Positions 40,265 to 49,451 of a DNA stretch of 64,000 nt are shown here, one piece after another; the first letter of the stretch is position 1; each line of letters begins with the position of its first letter. The DNA is taken from positions 1-64,000 of the forward strand of contig NZ_MKXB01000104.1 in NCBI RefSeq assembly GCF_001865245.1, written 5' to 3'. The position numbers were made by a program, and so were the translations under genes. The stretch comes from Streptomyces sp. CC53 (GTDB lineage Bacteria > Actinomycetota > Actinomycetes > Streptomycetales > Streptomycetaceae). The notes beneath the pieces were generated by a model. It made no database searches and was not told the DNA's origin. It saw only the letters and a program-made list of their open reading frames with translations.

Positions 40265-41817
40265 CCGGCACCGAAACCGTACAGCAGGCCAGGGGCGGCG
40301 AGGAGACCGCCCGTCGGCCCGGGCGGTGGCTCGCGCTCGCCGTCCTCGTCTTCGCCGTCCTCCTCGTCGCCGTCGACGCTACCGTCCTCGGCCTCGCCAC
40401 CCCGTTCCTCAGCGAGGACCTCAAGCCGTCGGGCACCCAGCTGCTGTGGATCGGCGACGTCTACTCCTTCGTGATCGCCGGTCTGCTCGTCTCCATGGGA
40501 AGCCTGGGCGACCGGATCGGGCGCAAGAAGCTGCTCCTGGTCGGCGCCACCGCGTTCGGCGCGGTGTCCGTGCTGAACGCGTACGCCACCAGCCCCGAGA
40601 TGATGATCGTCGCCCGGGCGCTGCTCGGCGTCGCGGGCGCGACCCTCATGCCCTCGACCCTGGCCCTCATCCGCAACCTCTTCCACGACCCGCGCGAGCG
40701 CAGCCTCGCCATCGGCATCTGGGGTGCCACGGCGTCGGCGGGCGCCGCCGTCGGCCCGGTCGTCGGCGGCGCCCTCCTGGAGCACTTCTGGTGGGGCTCG
40801 GTGTTCCTCATCAACCTGCCGGTGATGGCCGTCCTCGTCGTGGTCGGCTTCCGGCTGATCCCCGAGTCGAAGAACCCCGCGCCCGGCCCCTGGGACCTGC
40901 CGAGCGTCGCCGGCTCCCTCGTCGGCATGATCGGCGTCGTCTACGCGGTGAAGGAGACGGCCGCGCACGGCCTCCACCTGGACGCCGCGGCGGCCGCGGC
41001 CGTCGGCGCGGCGGGGCTGACCTGGTTCGTCCGCAGGCAGTTGAGGCTCGACGCACCGCTGCTGGACATGCGGCTCTTCCAGAACCGCGGCTTCTCCGCC
41101 GCCGTCCTCGCCGACCTGCTGACGATCCTGGGCCTCGCGGGACTGATCTTCTTCCTGTCCCAGTTCCTGCAGCTAGTCCAGGGCCGCAGCCCCCTGCAGG
41201 CGGGCCTCGCGGAGCTGCCCGCCGCGCTCGGCGCGATCGGCGCCGGTCTCGTCGCGGGCCTCGTGGCGCGGCGGTTCTCCGTACGGTCCGCCGTGGCCGG
41301 CGGTCTCGCCGCGGTCGGCCTCGCGCTGGCCGCCCTGACGGCCCTGGGCCGCGAGACGGGCTACCCCCTGCTCGGCGCCTCGCTGCTCGTCGTGGGCGTC
41401 GGCGCGGGGCTCGCCTTCACCGTGACCGCCGACGTCATCCTGTCCAGCGTCCCCAAGGAGCAGGCCGGCGCCGCCTCCGCCGTGTCGGAGACCGCCTACG
41501 AGCTGGGTGCGGCACTCGGCATCGCCGTGCTGGGCTCCATCGTGACCGGCGTCTACCGCGGCTTCCCCACCCCACACGGAGTGCCCGAGCCGGTCGCGGC
41601 GGCGGCGCACGAGTCGCTGGGCGGCGCGGTGGAGGCGGCCGCCGCCCTGCCGGAACGTTCCGCCGAGGCGCTGGTGACGGCCGCCCAGGACGCCTTCGTG
41701 TCGGGCCTGCACATCGCGGCCGGCGTGGGCGCCGCCGTCCTGCTGGCCACGGCCGCGGCGGCCTGGTTCCTGCTGCGCGGCCAGCGACTGGAGGACGGGG
41801 CCGCCGAGCACCCCTGA
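40261..41817 (+). CDS. MFS drug efflux transporter (DHA2, 14-helix type)
   Basis: 518 aa. About 14 membrane segments are visible by hydropathy. DHA2 motifs include motif A (GSLGDRIGRKKLLLVG), motif C-like GATASAGAAVGPVVGG and the first-helix VAVDATVLGLATPFL (acidic residue for cation substrates). It resembles the SmvA/QacA group that exports quaternary ammonium compounds and dyes by proton antiport; the real substrate is unknown. It overlaps the TetR gene by 4 nt. Confidence 0.93.
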   Translation: MTGTETVQQARGGEETARRPGRWLALAVLVFAVLLVAVDATVLGLATPFLSEDLKPSGTQLLWIGDVYSFVIAGLLVSMGSLGDRIGRKKLLLVGATAFGAVSVLNAYATSPEMMIVARALLGVAGATLMPSTLALIRNLFHDPRERSLAIGIWGATASAGAAVGPVVGGALLEHFWWGSVFLINLPVMAVLVVVGFRLIPESKNPAPGPWDLPSVAGSLVGMIGVVYAVKETAAHGLHLDAAAAAAVGAAGLTWFVRRQLRLDAPLLDMRLFQNRGFSAAVLADLLTILGLAGLIFFLSQFLQLVQGRSPLQAGLAELPAALGAIGAGLVAGLVARRFSVRSAVAGGLAAVGLALAALTALGRETGYPLLGASLLVVGVGAGLAFTVTADVILSSVPKEQAGAASAVSETAYELGAALGIAVLGSIVTGVYRGFPTPHGVPEPVAAAAHESLGGAVEAAAALPERSAEALVTAAQDAFVSGLHIAAGVGAAVLLATAAAAWFLLRGQRLEDGAAEHP

Positions 41818-42000
41818 CCCGGGGCGACCCGTTGGCGCCCCTCACGGGGCCGTCCCCCTCGCCGGCCGACCCGTGTACGCCCCCGGCCGGCCCCCACGGC
41901 GGGCCGCCGGCGCTCCGGCCGAGGCGGAGAGCGTTCCTCCCGGGGCCGGCCGTCCGCCGCGCGGGGACGCACCCGGCGCTTCCCGGCCGGACCGTACGCG

Positions 42001-42039
42001 CGGAGAGGGCCGCACCCCCACGGGGTGCGGCCCTCTCCG
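42001..42039 (-). terminator. Strong terminator between MFS and acyltransferase genes
   Basis: A perfect 18-bp stem (arms 42001-42018, 42022-42039) with a 3-nt loop, 20 nt beyond the acyltransferase stop. It could serve both convergent genes. Nothing else is recognised in 41818-42000. Confidence 0.8.
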
Positions 42040-42058
42040 CACCACGGCGGCCGTGCGG

Positions 42059-42796
42059 CTACGCGGCCTTCGCCTTGGTCGCGTACATGTCCACGTACTC
42101 CTGCCCGGACAACTGCATGACCTCGGTCATCACGGAGTCCGTCACCGCCCGCAGCACGTAGCGGTCGCGGTCCATGCCGTCGTAGCGGGAGAACTCCATC
42201 GGCTCGCCGAAGCGCACCGTCACCCGGCCCGGGCGCGGCAGCCCCGCGCCGCCCGGCTGCAGCTTGTCCGTACCGATGAGCGCGAACGGCACCACGGGCG
42301 CCCCCGTCATCAGCGTCAGGCGGGCGATGCCCGTGCGGCCGCGGTAGAGGCGGCCGTCGGGGGAGCGGGTGCCCTCCGGGTAGATGCCGAAGACGCGGCC
42401 CTCCTCCAGGATCCTGCGGCCCGTGTGCAGCGCGGCCACCGCCGCCCCGGCGCCGTCCCGGTCCACCGGGATCATGCCGACGCCGGTGAAGAACCACGCC
42501 ATGAGGCGTCCCTTGATGCCCTTGCCCGTGACGTACTCGTCCTTGCCGATGAAGCACACCTGGCGGTCCACGACGAGCGGGAGGATCATCGAGTCGATGA
42601 AGGTGAGGTGGTTGCCCGCCAGGATCACCGGCCCCGACGCGGGGATGTTCTCGGCGCCCTCGACCTGTGGCCGGAACATCAGTCGCATGACCGGGCCGAG
42701 CACTGCCTTGATGAGCGCGAAGCGGGACAACGAGTCCTCCGGTGTTCCGGTTGTGGTCTTGGGTCCGTGCAGGTGAGGACGATACTCGCGAGTCAT
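42059..42796 (-). CDS. PlsC-type 1-acyl-glycerol-3-phosphate acyltransferase
   Basis: 245 aa from ATG 42796. The acyltransferase motifs are intact: NHLTFIDS (HX4D, catalytic), FTGVGMIPVDRDG, YPEGTRSPDGRLYRG and APVVPFALIGT. It would acylate lysophosphatidate or a related lipid at the membrane. A short cationic N-terminus precedes the domain and there is no clear membrane helix. It is divergent from the glycerophosphodiesterase gene (206 bp), so the neighbourhood concerns glycerophospholipids. Confidence 0.92.
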   Translation of the reverse strand: MTREYRPHLHGPKTTTGTPEDSLSRFALIKAVLGPVMRLMFRPQVEGAENIPASGPVILAGNHLTFIDSMILPLVVDRQVCFIGKDEYVTGKGIKGRLMAWFFTGVGMIPVDRDGAGAAVAALHTGRRILEEGRVFGIYPEGTRSPDGRLYRGRTGIARLTLMTGAPVVPFALIGTDKLQPGGAGLPRPGRVTVRFGEPMEFSRYDGMDRDRYVLRAVTDSVMTEVMQLSGQEYVDMYATKAKAA

Positions 42797-43001
42797 GTCC
42801 GCGCGCACGTCGGGTTCATCGAGTCGATACGCAGTGTTGACCTGTGTTTTCCACGCGTTCGTCCAGGGTCTCCCGTACGGAAGGCGTAGCCGCCTAGCAT
42901 CGGCCGCGCTCAGCCGATCGACAGCCGAACAGCGGAACGGGCGGTGCGCCGACCAGGTGAACCGGCGTGCCGCCGCCGACACGCTCACGCAGGGAGCCTT
43001 C

Positions 43002-44204
43002 ATGACAACGGGTGCGCGCAGGAGTTGGGGCCGCCGGAACGTCCTCGGAGCAGCGGTGCTGGGGACGGCCGCGCTCTCGGCGGGCGGGGTGGCGGCCGGT
43101 ACGGCGGCCGCGGCCGCCCGCACCGACGGGTCCGCGAACGCCGCCGGACGCGGAGCCTCCGCCGGACGGCACCCGGCCTACCGGAGGCTGCCCGTCCCCA
43201 CGGTCATCGCCCACCGCGGCGCCAGCGGCTACCGCCCGGAGCACACCCTGGGCTCCTACCAGCTGGCCCTCGACACGGGCGCCCACGTCATCGAGCAGGA
43301 CCTCGTGCCCACGAAGGACGGCCACCTGGTGTGCCGCCACGAGAACGACATCACGGGCACCACGGACGTCGCGGACCACCCGGAGTTCGCCTCCCGCCGC
43401 ACGACCAAGACCGTCGACGGGCAGTCCCTCACCGGCTGGTTCACGGAGGACTTCACGCTCGCCGAGCTGAAGACGCTCCGCGCAAAGGAGCGCATCCCGG
43501 GCACGCGCCCGGACAACACCCTGTACGACGGGCGGTGGACCGTGCCGACGTTCGACGAGGTGCTGCGCTGGGCCGAGAAGGAGGGCCGCCGCCGGGGCCG
43601 TCCGGTGTGGCTGCACGTCGAGACCAAGCACCCCACCTACTTCCGCGGGCTCGGCCTCGGCCTGGAGGAGCGCCTGGCCCGGCTGCTGCGCCGGTACGGC
43701 CGCCACCGCGCCGACTCCCCGACGTTCCTGCAGTCGTTCGAGCCCAGCAGCATGGAGCGCATGGCGCGGCTGGTCCGCACGCCCCGCGTGGTGCTGCTCT
43801 GGACGCCCGACGACCGCCCCTGGGACTTCGTGGAGGCCGGCGACCCGCGCACCGTCGCCGACCTCGTCACGCCCGAGGGCCTGGACTGGATCGCCTCGTA
43901 CGCCCAGGGCATCGGCCCCCTCCTCGACCTGGTCGTGCCCCGCAACGCCGACGGCGGGCTGGGGGAACCCACGACCCTCGTCCGCGACGCCCACGCCCGG
44001 GGGCTGGTCCTCCACCCGTACACCCTGCGCAACGAGAACCGCTTCCTGCCCGCCGACTTCCGGCGCGGCACGGACCCGGACGCGTACGGCGACGTCTTCG
44101 GCGCCTACCAGGCGTACTTCGCCACCGGCATCGACGGCATCTTCACCGACCAGCCCGACACCGCGCTGCTCGCCGCCGCCGACCACCGGGACCGCCGCGG
44201 ATAG
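43002..44204 (+). CDS. Secreted glycerophosphodiester phosphodiesterase
   Basis: 400 aa. A twin-arginine-type signal (RRNVLGAAVLGTAALSAGG, about 10-35) targets it outside. The GDPD domain begins VIAHRGASGYRPEHTLGSY (catalytic His and Arg) with IEQDLVPTKDGHLVCRHE (metal-binding Glu/Asp and second His), VWLHVETKHP and GIDGIFTDQPD at the end. It hydrolyses glycerophosphodiesters to glycerol 3-phosphate and is typically phosphate-regulated. GGGAG precedes ATG 43002. Confidence 0.93.
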   Translation: MTTGARRSWGRRNVLGAAVLGTAALSAGGVAAGTAAAAARTDGSANAAGRGASAGRHPAYRRLPVPTVIAHRGASGYRPEHTLGSYQLALDTGAHVIEQDLVPTKDGHLVCRHENDITGTTDVADHPEFASRRTTKTVDGQSLTGWFTEDFTLAELKTLRAKERIPGTRPDNTLYDGRWTVPTFDEVLRWAEKEGRRRGRPVWLHVETKHPTYFRGLGLGLEERLARLLRRYGRHRADSPTFLQSFEPSSMERMARLVRTPRVVLLWTPDDRPWDFVEAGDPRTVADLVTPEGLDWIASYAQGIGPLLDLVVPRNADGGLGEPTTLVRDAHARGLVLHPYTLRNENRFLPADFRRGTDPDAYGDVFGAYQAYFATGIDGIFTDQPDTALLAAADHRDRRG

Positions 44205-44907
44205 CGCATGACACGCACCGGGACCGCGCGCACCTCAGGTGACGCGGCCCCGGACGGCCACCCGCCCGCGCCAGGGGCCGCCCGCGGGCACCCGGCAGGC
44301 AGCGCTCGGGCGCGCACGCGTCCGCGGCTTGCTGCGCCCGGTCCGCGCCGGGTGCCTCCCGTGAGTCTCAGGCGCGGGCGACCCCGACGTTTCTGCGTCC
44401 GCGCCGCCGCACGGCCCGCTGCGCCCCGGTCCGCGGCCGGTGTCGCCCGTGGGCGCCGGGCGCGGGCGCTCTGACGCGTCCGCGTCCGCCCGCGCGGCGC
44501 GCTGGACCCAGTCTGCGCCGGTTGTCGGGGCGGGTCACCGGGCGCGGGAACTTGGCATGTCCGCGTCCACCCGCGCTGCGCGCTGCGCTCTGTCTCCCGC
44601 GCGCCTGCCTCCGGCTCCCACGCCTGCCGCACGCCCGCCCCCGACTCTCGCGCCCCGTCGGCCTCCCGCGCCCGCGGGTCCCGGCGCGGCTCCTCCGGGG
44701 GCGCACGGTCCGGCCGCCGCCGGAACCCCCGACGGACCCACGGCCCGGCCACTGCGGGAGCCCCGGCGGGCTCACGGTCCCGCTGCCGCTGCCCCTGCCG
44801 CCGACTGACCGGCGGTGGCCGTCAGCCGCGCGCCCCCTGGCAGTCCCATCGGGGGATTGGCGGCGCACGCGGCAACCGTCCGCACCCCGCAGCGTGTCGT
44901 GCCCGGC
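44205..44907. other. 703-bp gap without recognised genes
   Basis: Contains the tandem repeat described separately (about 44318-44600). The remaining sequence is GC-rich with no supported ORF, promoter pair or RNA gene. Confidence 0.55.
44318..44600. repeat. Degenerate tandem repeat of about 80 bp
   Basis: Units begin at about 44318, 44395, 44476 and 44558 with GCGTCCGCG or GTCCGCG. Each continues through a CTGCGCCC-like and GTCCGCGCCGG-like stretch to GGCGCGGG. The spacing is 77, 81 and 82 bp. Copies 2 and 3 are best conserved and copy 4 is incomplete. Confidence 0.6.
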
Positions 44908-45510
44908 ATGACCTCCCGCGAACCAGCAGACAACCGGTCGGCCGCCCCCGAACTCACCGGACTGGTCGGGGCCCTCGCTCCACTGCTCACCGCCGAGTCC
45001 GACGCCGAGGCCCCGGCCGCGGGCGTCGACTCCCACGACCTCCAGCAGGCCGTCTGGCTGCGTCTGCTGGAGTGCCACGCGGGCCCGGGACTGCCCGACC
45101 GGCCCGCCGACTGGCTGCGCCGCGCCGTGCGCGCGGAAGCACGCCGGGCCCGCCGCACCGCCGTACGGGAACTGCCGTACGGCCCCGAGGGCGAACCGCT
45201 GCCCGACGACCGCCACCAGCCCGGGCACGCCCCCGGCCCCGAATGCGCCGCACTCGCCGCCGAGCGGCAGCGGGCCCTGCGCACCGCGGTGCGCCGCTCA
45301 CCCGTCGCATGCCGACGACTGCTGGCTGTGATGTTGTCGCCGAACGACCTCACGTACCGAGAGATCGCAGGGAGGTTGGGTATCTCACAGGGGAGTTTAG
45401 GGCCGATGCGTTCCCGTTGCCTGGGATGCCTGCGCAGAATGCTCGCGGCAGAGGTTGCCGCACCGGACGAGGGGGACAGGTGCGCGCGACCGACAGGGCG
45501 AATCAGGTGA
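44908..45510 (+). CDS. Sigma-70-family (ECF-like) sigma factor
   Basis: 200 aa from ATG 44908. Region 2 is divergent but visible (DSHDLQQAVWLRLLECHAG, then DWLRRAVRAEARRARR), and region 4 is clear (SPNDLTYREIAGRLGISQGS, then LGPMRSRCLGCLRRML). The linker between them is long and acidic. It belongs with actinomycete ECF factors lacking an adjacent anti-sigma gene. It is followed at 17 nt by a GNAT gene on the same strand, so they may share a transcript. Confidence 0.85.
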   Translation: MTSREPADNRSAAPELTGLVGALAPLLTAESDAEAPAAGVDSHDLQQAVWLRLLECHAGPGLPDRPADWLRRAVRAEARRARRTAVRELPYGPEGEPLPDDRHQPGHAPGPECAALAAERQRALRTAVRRSPVACRRLLAVMLSPNDLTYREIAGRLGISQGSLGPMRSRCLGCLRRMLAAEVAAPDEGDRCARPTGRIR

Positions 45511-45527
45511 GCCGGAGGCATGCACCC

Positions 45528-46016
45528 ATGGGCATGAGCGTGACCATCACAGCGGCGAGCGCGCAGGACGTCGAGCAGATCCTCAAGCTGCAGTACCTCT
45601 GCTACCAGAGCGAAGCCGAACTGTACGGCGACTACACCATCGAGCCGCTGACGCAGACCCTCGACGAGCTGAGGGCCGAACTCCGGCGCGGCCACGCCCT
45701 CGTCGCCCGCCTCGGGAACGAGGTCGTCGCCTCCGTGCGCGGCGAGGTCGACGACGCCGGCACGGCCCGGATCGCCAAGCTCATCGTGCACCCACGGATG
45801 CGCCGGCACGGCCTCGGCGGACGGCTGCTCGACGCCATCGAGCAGCACTTCGCCACCGCCCCCGCCGACGGCGCCGTCGCCAAGCGCTTCCGGCTCTTCA
45901 CCGGCCACCGCAGCGAGGGCAACCTGAACCTGTACCGCAAGAAGGGCTACGAGGCCGTGTCCAGGGAACAGACCGGGCCGCGGCTCACCCTCGTCACCCT
46001 GGAGAAGGCCGCCTAG
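45528..46016 (+). CDS. GNAT family N-acetyltransferase
   Basis: 162 aa from ATG 45528, with GGAGG 9 nt upstream; ATG 45534 is possible. The acetyl-CoA site is IAKLIVHPRMRRHGLGGRLL, and the end has TGHRSEGNLNLYRKKGY, typical of amino-acid or small-molecule acetyltransferases. The specific substrate is unknown. It probably follows the sigma factor in one transcript. Confidence 0.9.
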   Translation: MGMSVTITAASAQDVEQILKLQYLCYQSEAELYGDYTIEPLTQTLDELRAELRRGHALVARLGNEVVASVRGEVDDAGTARIAKLIVHPRMRRHGLGGRLLDAIEQHFATAPADGAVAKRFRLFTGHRSEGNLNLYRKKGYEAVSREQTGPRLTLVTLEKAA

Positions 46017-46041
46017 CCGTCTTGTCCCGACGCGCGCGCAC

Positions 46042-46064
46042 GCCGCCCGGCGGTGCCGGGCGGC
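46042..46064. terminator. Bidirectional stem-loop between convergent genes
   Basis: A perfect 10-bp stem GCCGCCCGGC/GCCGGGCGGC with a 3-nt loop, 25 nt after the GNAT stop and 38 nt from the membrane-gene stop. Confidence 0.75.
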
Positions 46065-46101
46065 AGGGCCCGGGCCGCGACCGGTCCGCGCCGCGCGCCG
46101 G

Positions 46102-46515
46102 TCAGGCCGCGGCGCCCGCCGCAGCGGCGCGCGACCTGCGCAGCCACCACATGCCCGTGACGGGCAGCAGCACCGGGATGAACACGTACCCGTAACCGAA
46201 CTCCGACCACACCGTCGTGTCGGGGAAGGCGTGCGGGTCGAGCAGGGTCCACGTCCCCACCGTCAGCACCCCCGCCAACTCGGCGGCGCAGCACACCAGC
46301 GCCGCCCTGCGGGCCGTCTCGCCGCCCCGCACCAGGGTGTACGTGATGAAGACGTACACCACCGCCGCGACGGCCGAGAGGCTGTACGCCAGCGGGGCGC
46401 GGCCGAAGTCGACCGCGATCTGGTACACCGACCGCGACACGGCACCGACCGACATCACCCCGTACAGCCACACCAGCAGCATGCCCGGGCCCTTCACCAG
46501 GGACGTGCCCGCCAT
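46102..46515 (-). CDS. Integral membrane protein, second of a coupled pair
   Basis: 137 aa from ATG 46515, which overlaps the stop of the preceding gene (ATGA). About four membrane segments (roughly 10-28, 44-62, 70-92, 108-128) end in an Arg/Ala-rich tail. I do not recognise a named family. Coupling to the 120-aa membrane protein suggests a two-component membrane assembly. Confidence 0.8.
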   Translation of the reverse strand: MAGTSLVKGPGMLLVWLYGVMSVGAVSRSVYQIAVDFGRAPLAYSLSAVAAVVYVFITYTLVRGGETARRAALVCCAAELAGVLTVGTWTLLDPHAFPDTTVWSEFGYGYVFIPVLLPVTGMWWLRRSRAAAAGAAA

Positions 46516-46877
46516 CAGCCCTCCCACCAGATGTCGTGGAGGCGCACCTCCAGCACCGCCAGGACCACCGCTCCGGCGGCGGCCGTCGCCGAGCCCCAGC
46601 GGCTGCGTTCCACCAGCGACATGAAGCCCGCCGCGGGGACCGCGAAGAACGCGCCCAGCAGATACGCCACGAAGATCGCCGTGCCCTCCTCGGGCTCGCC
46701 GCCGCCGGCGAGCCGCACCACACCGACCACCAGCTGGGCCAGCGCCAGCACCGTCACCACGGCCATGCCGATGAAGTGCCAGTCCTTCGTCGGCTGGTCC
46801 CGGTAGGCGGCGAAGCCGCACCACGCGGCCAGCAGGAGCGCGGCCACGGACACCGCGACCGTGAGGGCTGTGAGCAT
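46515..46877 (-). CDS. Integral membrane protein, first of a coupled pair
   Basis: 120 aa with about four membrane segments (1-22, 37-58, 65-88, 92-112) and short polar loops (YRDQPTKDWHF, GGGEPEEGT). The function is unknown. TAATAC (minus strand, 46893-46888) sits about 10 nt before the ATG, suggesting a short or absent leader. The downstream partner overlaps its stop. Confidence 0.82.
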   Translation of the reverse strand: MLTALTVAVSVAALLLAAWCGFAAYRDQPTKDWHFIGMAVVTVLALAQLVVGVVRLAGGGEPEEGTAIFVAYLLGAFFAVPAAGFMSLVERSRWGSATAAAGAVVLAVLEVRLHDIWWEG

Positions 46878-46893
46878 GGACTCGAGAGTATTA

Positions 46894-47300
46894 CGCCCCG
46901 GGAAAGCAGCGGCGCCGACCCCGGCCGACGCCTCAGCCGGCCCCCTCCACCCCTCTCCCCGCCTGATCTCCGCCTCACCTGGCCCTCACCACCCCGGGCC
47001 CGCCTCACCCGGCCGGCCTCCGGGCCCCCGCCGCCGGGCGCCGGCGGCAGCCGTGCGGGCGTCCCCACGGCGTCCGGCCGGCTCCGCCGGAAGGCCGGCC
47101 GCGCACGTGGTCTTGACCACAGCGTCCGGCCGGCCGAACACCCGCGGAGCGACCCTGCCGTGTCCCCGTCACCGCAGGCCAGAGCAGGGAAGGAGGCGCC
47201 GGTCCGGCTCACCCCCGGAAGGGGCGAGCCGTCCGTATCGTGCCCCTCGACCGTCCGATATGCGGACAGCCGTGATCGGTGCGCAGCGGCCTCTGCTTGA
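46894..47300. other. Gap without recognised genes
   Basis: About 400 bp between the membrane pair and the met leader. A short inverted repeat, GTCCG-ATATG-CGGAC, lies at about 47252-47266, about 45 bp before the leader ORF, and could be a regulator site. Nothing else is supported. Confidence 0.45.
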
Positions 47301-47309
47301 ATGGCAGCC

Positions 47310-47396
47310 ATGACCACGACGAGCAGCCGCACCCTTGCGACCGAGGCGATGATGACGCCCGGTGCTCGTTGTATGCGTCGAATGTGCGCCTTCTGA
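47310..47396 (+). CDS. Met/Cys-containing leader peptide upstream of metN
   Basis: A 28-aa ORF (31 aa if the in-frame ATG at 47301 is used). It reads MTTTSSRTLATEAMM, TPGAR and CMRRMCAF. Five Met and two Cys in 28 residues, with Met-Met in the middle and Cys-Met-Arg-Arg-Met-Cys at the end, is far from chance composition. It ends 211 nt before the methionine transporter genes. Actinobacteria use short Cys- or Met-rich upstream ORFs for translation-coupled control of sulfur genes; applying that here is inference. No strong ribosome-binding site is seen, so a leaderless start is possible. Confidence 0.6.
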   Translation: MTTTSSRTLATEAMMTPGARCMRRMCAF

Positions 47397-47607
47397 GGGC
47401 CCCCGACCGAGCCTCGCGCCCCCGAAGCGAGACCGACCGCGACACCCGAGCCCGTGTCCGCGCGGAAGACCGCCGGACCGCGCCCGCCCCGCGCACCAGC
47501 CTGCCACGGCAGCCCCGCGCCGCGCGTCGGACCCCGAACCGGATCGACGAATGCCCCGTGCCCGGCGGACACCGCGCCGTGCACTCGACAGTGACGGAAA
47601 CACCCCT

Positions 47608-48669
47608 GTGATCACCACCAAGGGCCTGACCAAGGTCTACGAGTCGCGCGGCCGCCAGGTCACCGCTCTGGACGGCGTCGACCTGCACGTCCGCGAGGGC
47701 GAGGTGTTCGGCGTCCTCGGCCAGAGCGGCGCCGGCAAGTCCTCCCTCATCCGCTGCGTCAACCTCCTGGAGCGCCCGACCTCCGGCACCGTGACGGTCG
47801 ACGGCACCGACCTCACCGCCCTCGCCGGGCGGGGCCGCCGCGCCGGGCGGGAGCTGCGCCGGGCCCGCAGCCGCATCGGCATGGTCTTCCAGCACTTCAA
47901 CCTGCTGTCCTCACGCACCGTCCAGGACAACGTGGAACTGCCCCTGGAGATCCTCGGCGTGTCCGGCGCCGACCGCGCCCGCCGCGCCCTCGAACTCCTC
48001 GACCTCGTCGGCCTCGCCGACAAGGCCCGGGCCTACCCCGGCCAGCTGTCCGGCGGCCAGAAGCAGCGCGTCGGCATCGCCCGCGCCCTCGCGGGCAGCC
48101 CCAAGGTGCTCCTCTCCGACGAGGCCACCAGCGCCCTCGACCCGGAGACCACCCGATCCATCCTCCAGCTGCTGCGCGACCTCAACCGGCAGCTCGGCCT
48201 CACCGTGCTGCTCATCACGCACGAGATGGACGTCGTCAAGACCGTCTGCGACTCCGCGGCCCTCATGAAGCGGGGCCGCGTCGTCGAGTCCGGTACGGTC
48301 GCCGAGCTCCTCGCGACCCCGGGCTCCGAACTCGCCCGCGAACTGTTCCCCGTCAGCGGCGCGGCCACCGGGCCCGACCGCACGGTCCTCGACGTCACCT
48401 TCCACGGCGAGACGGCCACCCGGCCCGTCATCTCGCAGCTCGCCCGCACCTACAACGTCGACATCTCGATCCTCGGCGCCGCCATGGACACCGTCGGCGG
48501 CAAGCAGATCGGCCGCATGCGCATCGAACTGCCCGGGCGCTACGAGGACAACGTCGTCCCCGTCGGCTTCCTGCGCGAACAGGGTCTCCAAGTCGACCCC
48601 GTCGACTCGCCGGCCTCCGACGCCACCGCGATCGTCACCTCCGCCCTGGCCGAGGAAGGTGCCCGATGA
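47608..48669 (+). CDS. metN: Methionine ABC importer ATP-binding protein
   Basis: 353 aa from GTG 47608. ABC motifs are Walker A GQSGAGKSSLIRC, Q-loop VFQHFNL, signature LSGGQKQRVGIARAL, Walker B VLLSDEATSALDP and switch His in ITHEMDVVK. The C-terminal NIL/ACT-like domain (about 255-350: FHGETATRPVISQLARTYNV) is the methionine-sensing domain that trans-inhibits transport. It overlaps metI (ATGA). A longer frame upstream (to 47362) lacks support. Confidence 0.94.
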   Translation: MITTKGLTKVYESRGRQVTALDGVDLHVREGEVFGVLGQSGAGKSSLIRCVNLLERPTSGTVTVDGTDLTALAGRGRRAGRELRRARSRIGMVFQHFNLLSSRTVQDNVELPLEILGVSGADRARRALELLDLVGLADKARAYPGQLSGGQKQRVGIARALAGSPKVLLSDEATSALDPETTRSILQLLRDLNRQLGLTVLLITHEMDVVKTVCDSAALMKRGRVVESGTVAELLATPGSELARELFPVSGAATGPDRTVLDVTFHGETATRPVISQLARTYNVDISILGAAMDTVGGKQIGRMRIELPGRYEDNVVPVGFLREQGLQVDPVDSPASDATAIVTSALAEEGAR

Positions 48670-49337
48670 CCTGGTCCGAGATGCAGCCCCTGCTCGTACA
48701 GGGCACCCTCGACACCCTCTACATGGTCCTGTGGGCCACCGTCGTCTCCGTCCTCGGCGGACTGCCCCTCGGCCTCCTCCTCGTCCTCACGGACAAGGGC
48801 GGACTGCTGCAGAACACCGTCGTCAACAAGTCCGTCGGCGTCATCGTGAACATCGGCCGCTCGCTGCCGTTCATCATCCTGCTGATCGCGCTGATCCCCT
48901 TCACGAGCTTCGTCGTCGGCACCTTCATCGGACCGACCGCGATGATCGTGCCCCTGGCCGTCGGTGCCATCCCCTTCTTCGCGCGGCTCGTCGAGACCGC
49001 CGTGCGCGAGGTCGACCACGGGCTGGTGGAAGCCGTCCAGTCCATGGGCGGCTCCGTCCCCACCATCGTCCGCAAGGTCCTGCTGCCGCAGGCCCTGCCG
49101 TCCCTCGTCTCCGCCGTCACCACCACGGTCATCGTGCTCATCGGCTACTCCGCGATGGCCGGCGCGGTCGGCGGCGAGGGCCTCGGCTCCAAGGCGGTCA
49201 CCTACGGCTACCAGCGTTTCGACACCACCTTCATGCTCGTCACCGTCGTGATCCTGGTCGCCGTCGTCAGCGCCGTCCAACTCCTCGGGGACGGTGCCGT
49301 ACGGCTCCTGGCCCGTCGCGGCCGCACCTCGTCATGA
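48666..49337 (+). CDS. metI: Methionine ABC importer permease
   Basis: 223 aa with five membrane segments. The EAA loop is LVEAVQSMGGSVPTIVRKVL, and NIGRSLPFIILLIALIPFTS and GYSAMAGAVGGEGLG are typical of MetI. It forms the homodimeric channel for MetN2I2. The start overlaps metN; metQ follows after 236 nt. Confidence 0.95.
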   Translation: MTWSEMQPLLVQGTLDTLYMVLWATVVSVLGGLPLGLLLVLTDKGGLLQNTVVNKSVGVIVNIGRSLPFIILLIALIPFTSFVVGTFIGPTAMIVPLAVGAIPFFARLVETAVREVDHGLVEAVQSMGGSVPTIVRKVLLPQALPSLVSAVTTTVIVLIGYSAMAGAVGGEGLGSKAVTYGYQRFDTTFMLVTVVILVAVVSAVQLLGDGAVRLLARRGRTSS

Positions 49338-49451
49338 ACCCGGCCGCCGTCTTCCCGCAGGCCGCCGCACCCCGGCCCCGGTGCGCCGCCACCGGGTCCG
49401 GCGCGCGCCCGGCCCCGGTGCGCCGCTGACGCCCGGCGCACCCGTCGGCCC

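Noticed and set aside
44318..44600. CRISPR array
   Set aside because: The repeated units are 80 bp, degenerate and contiguous, without constant repeats separated by unique spacers, and no cas genes are present.
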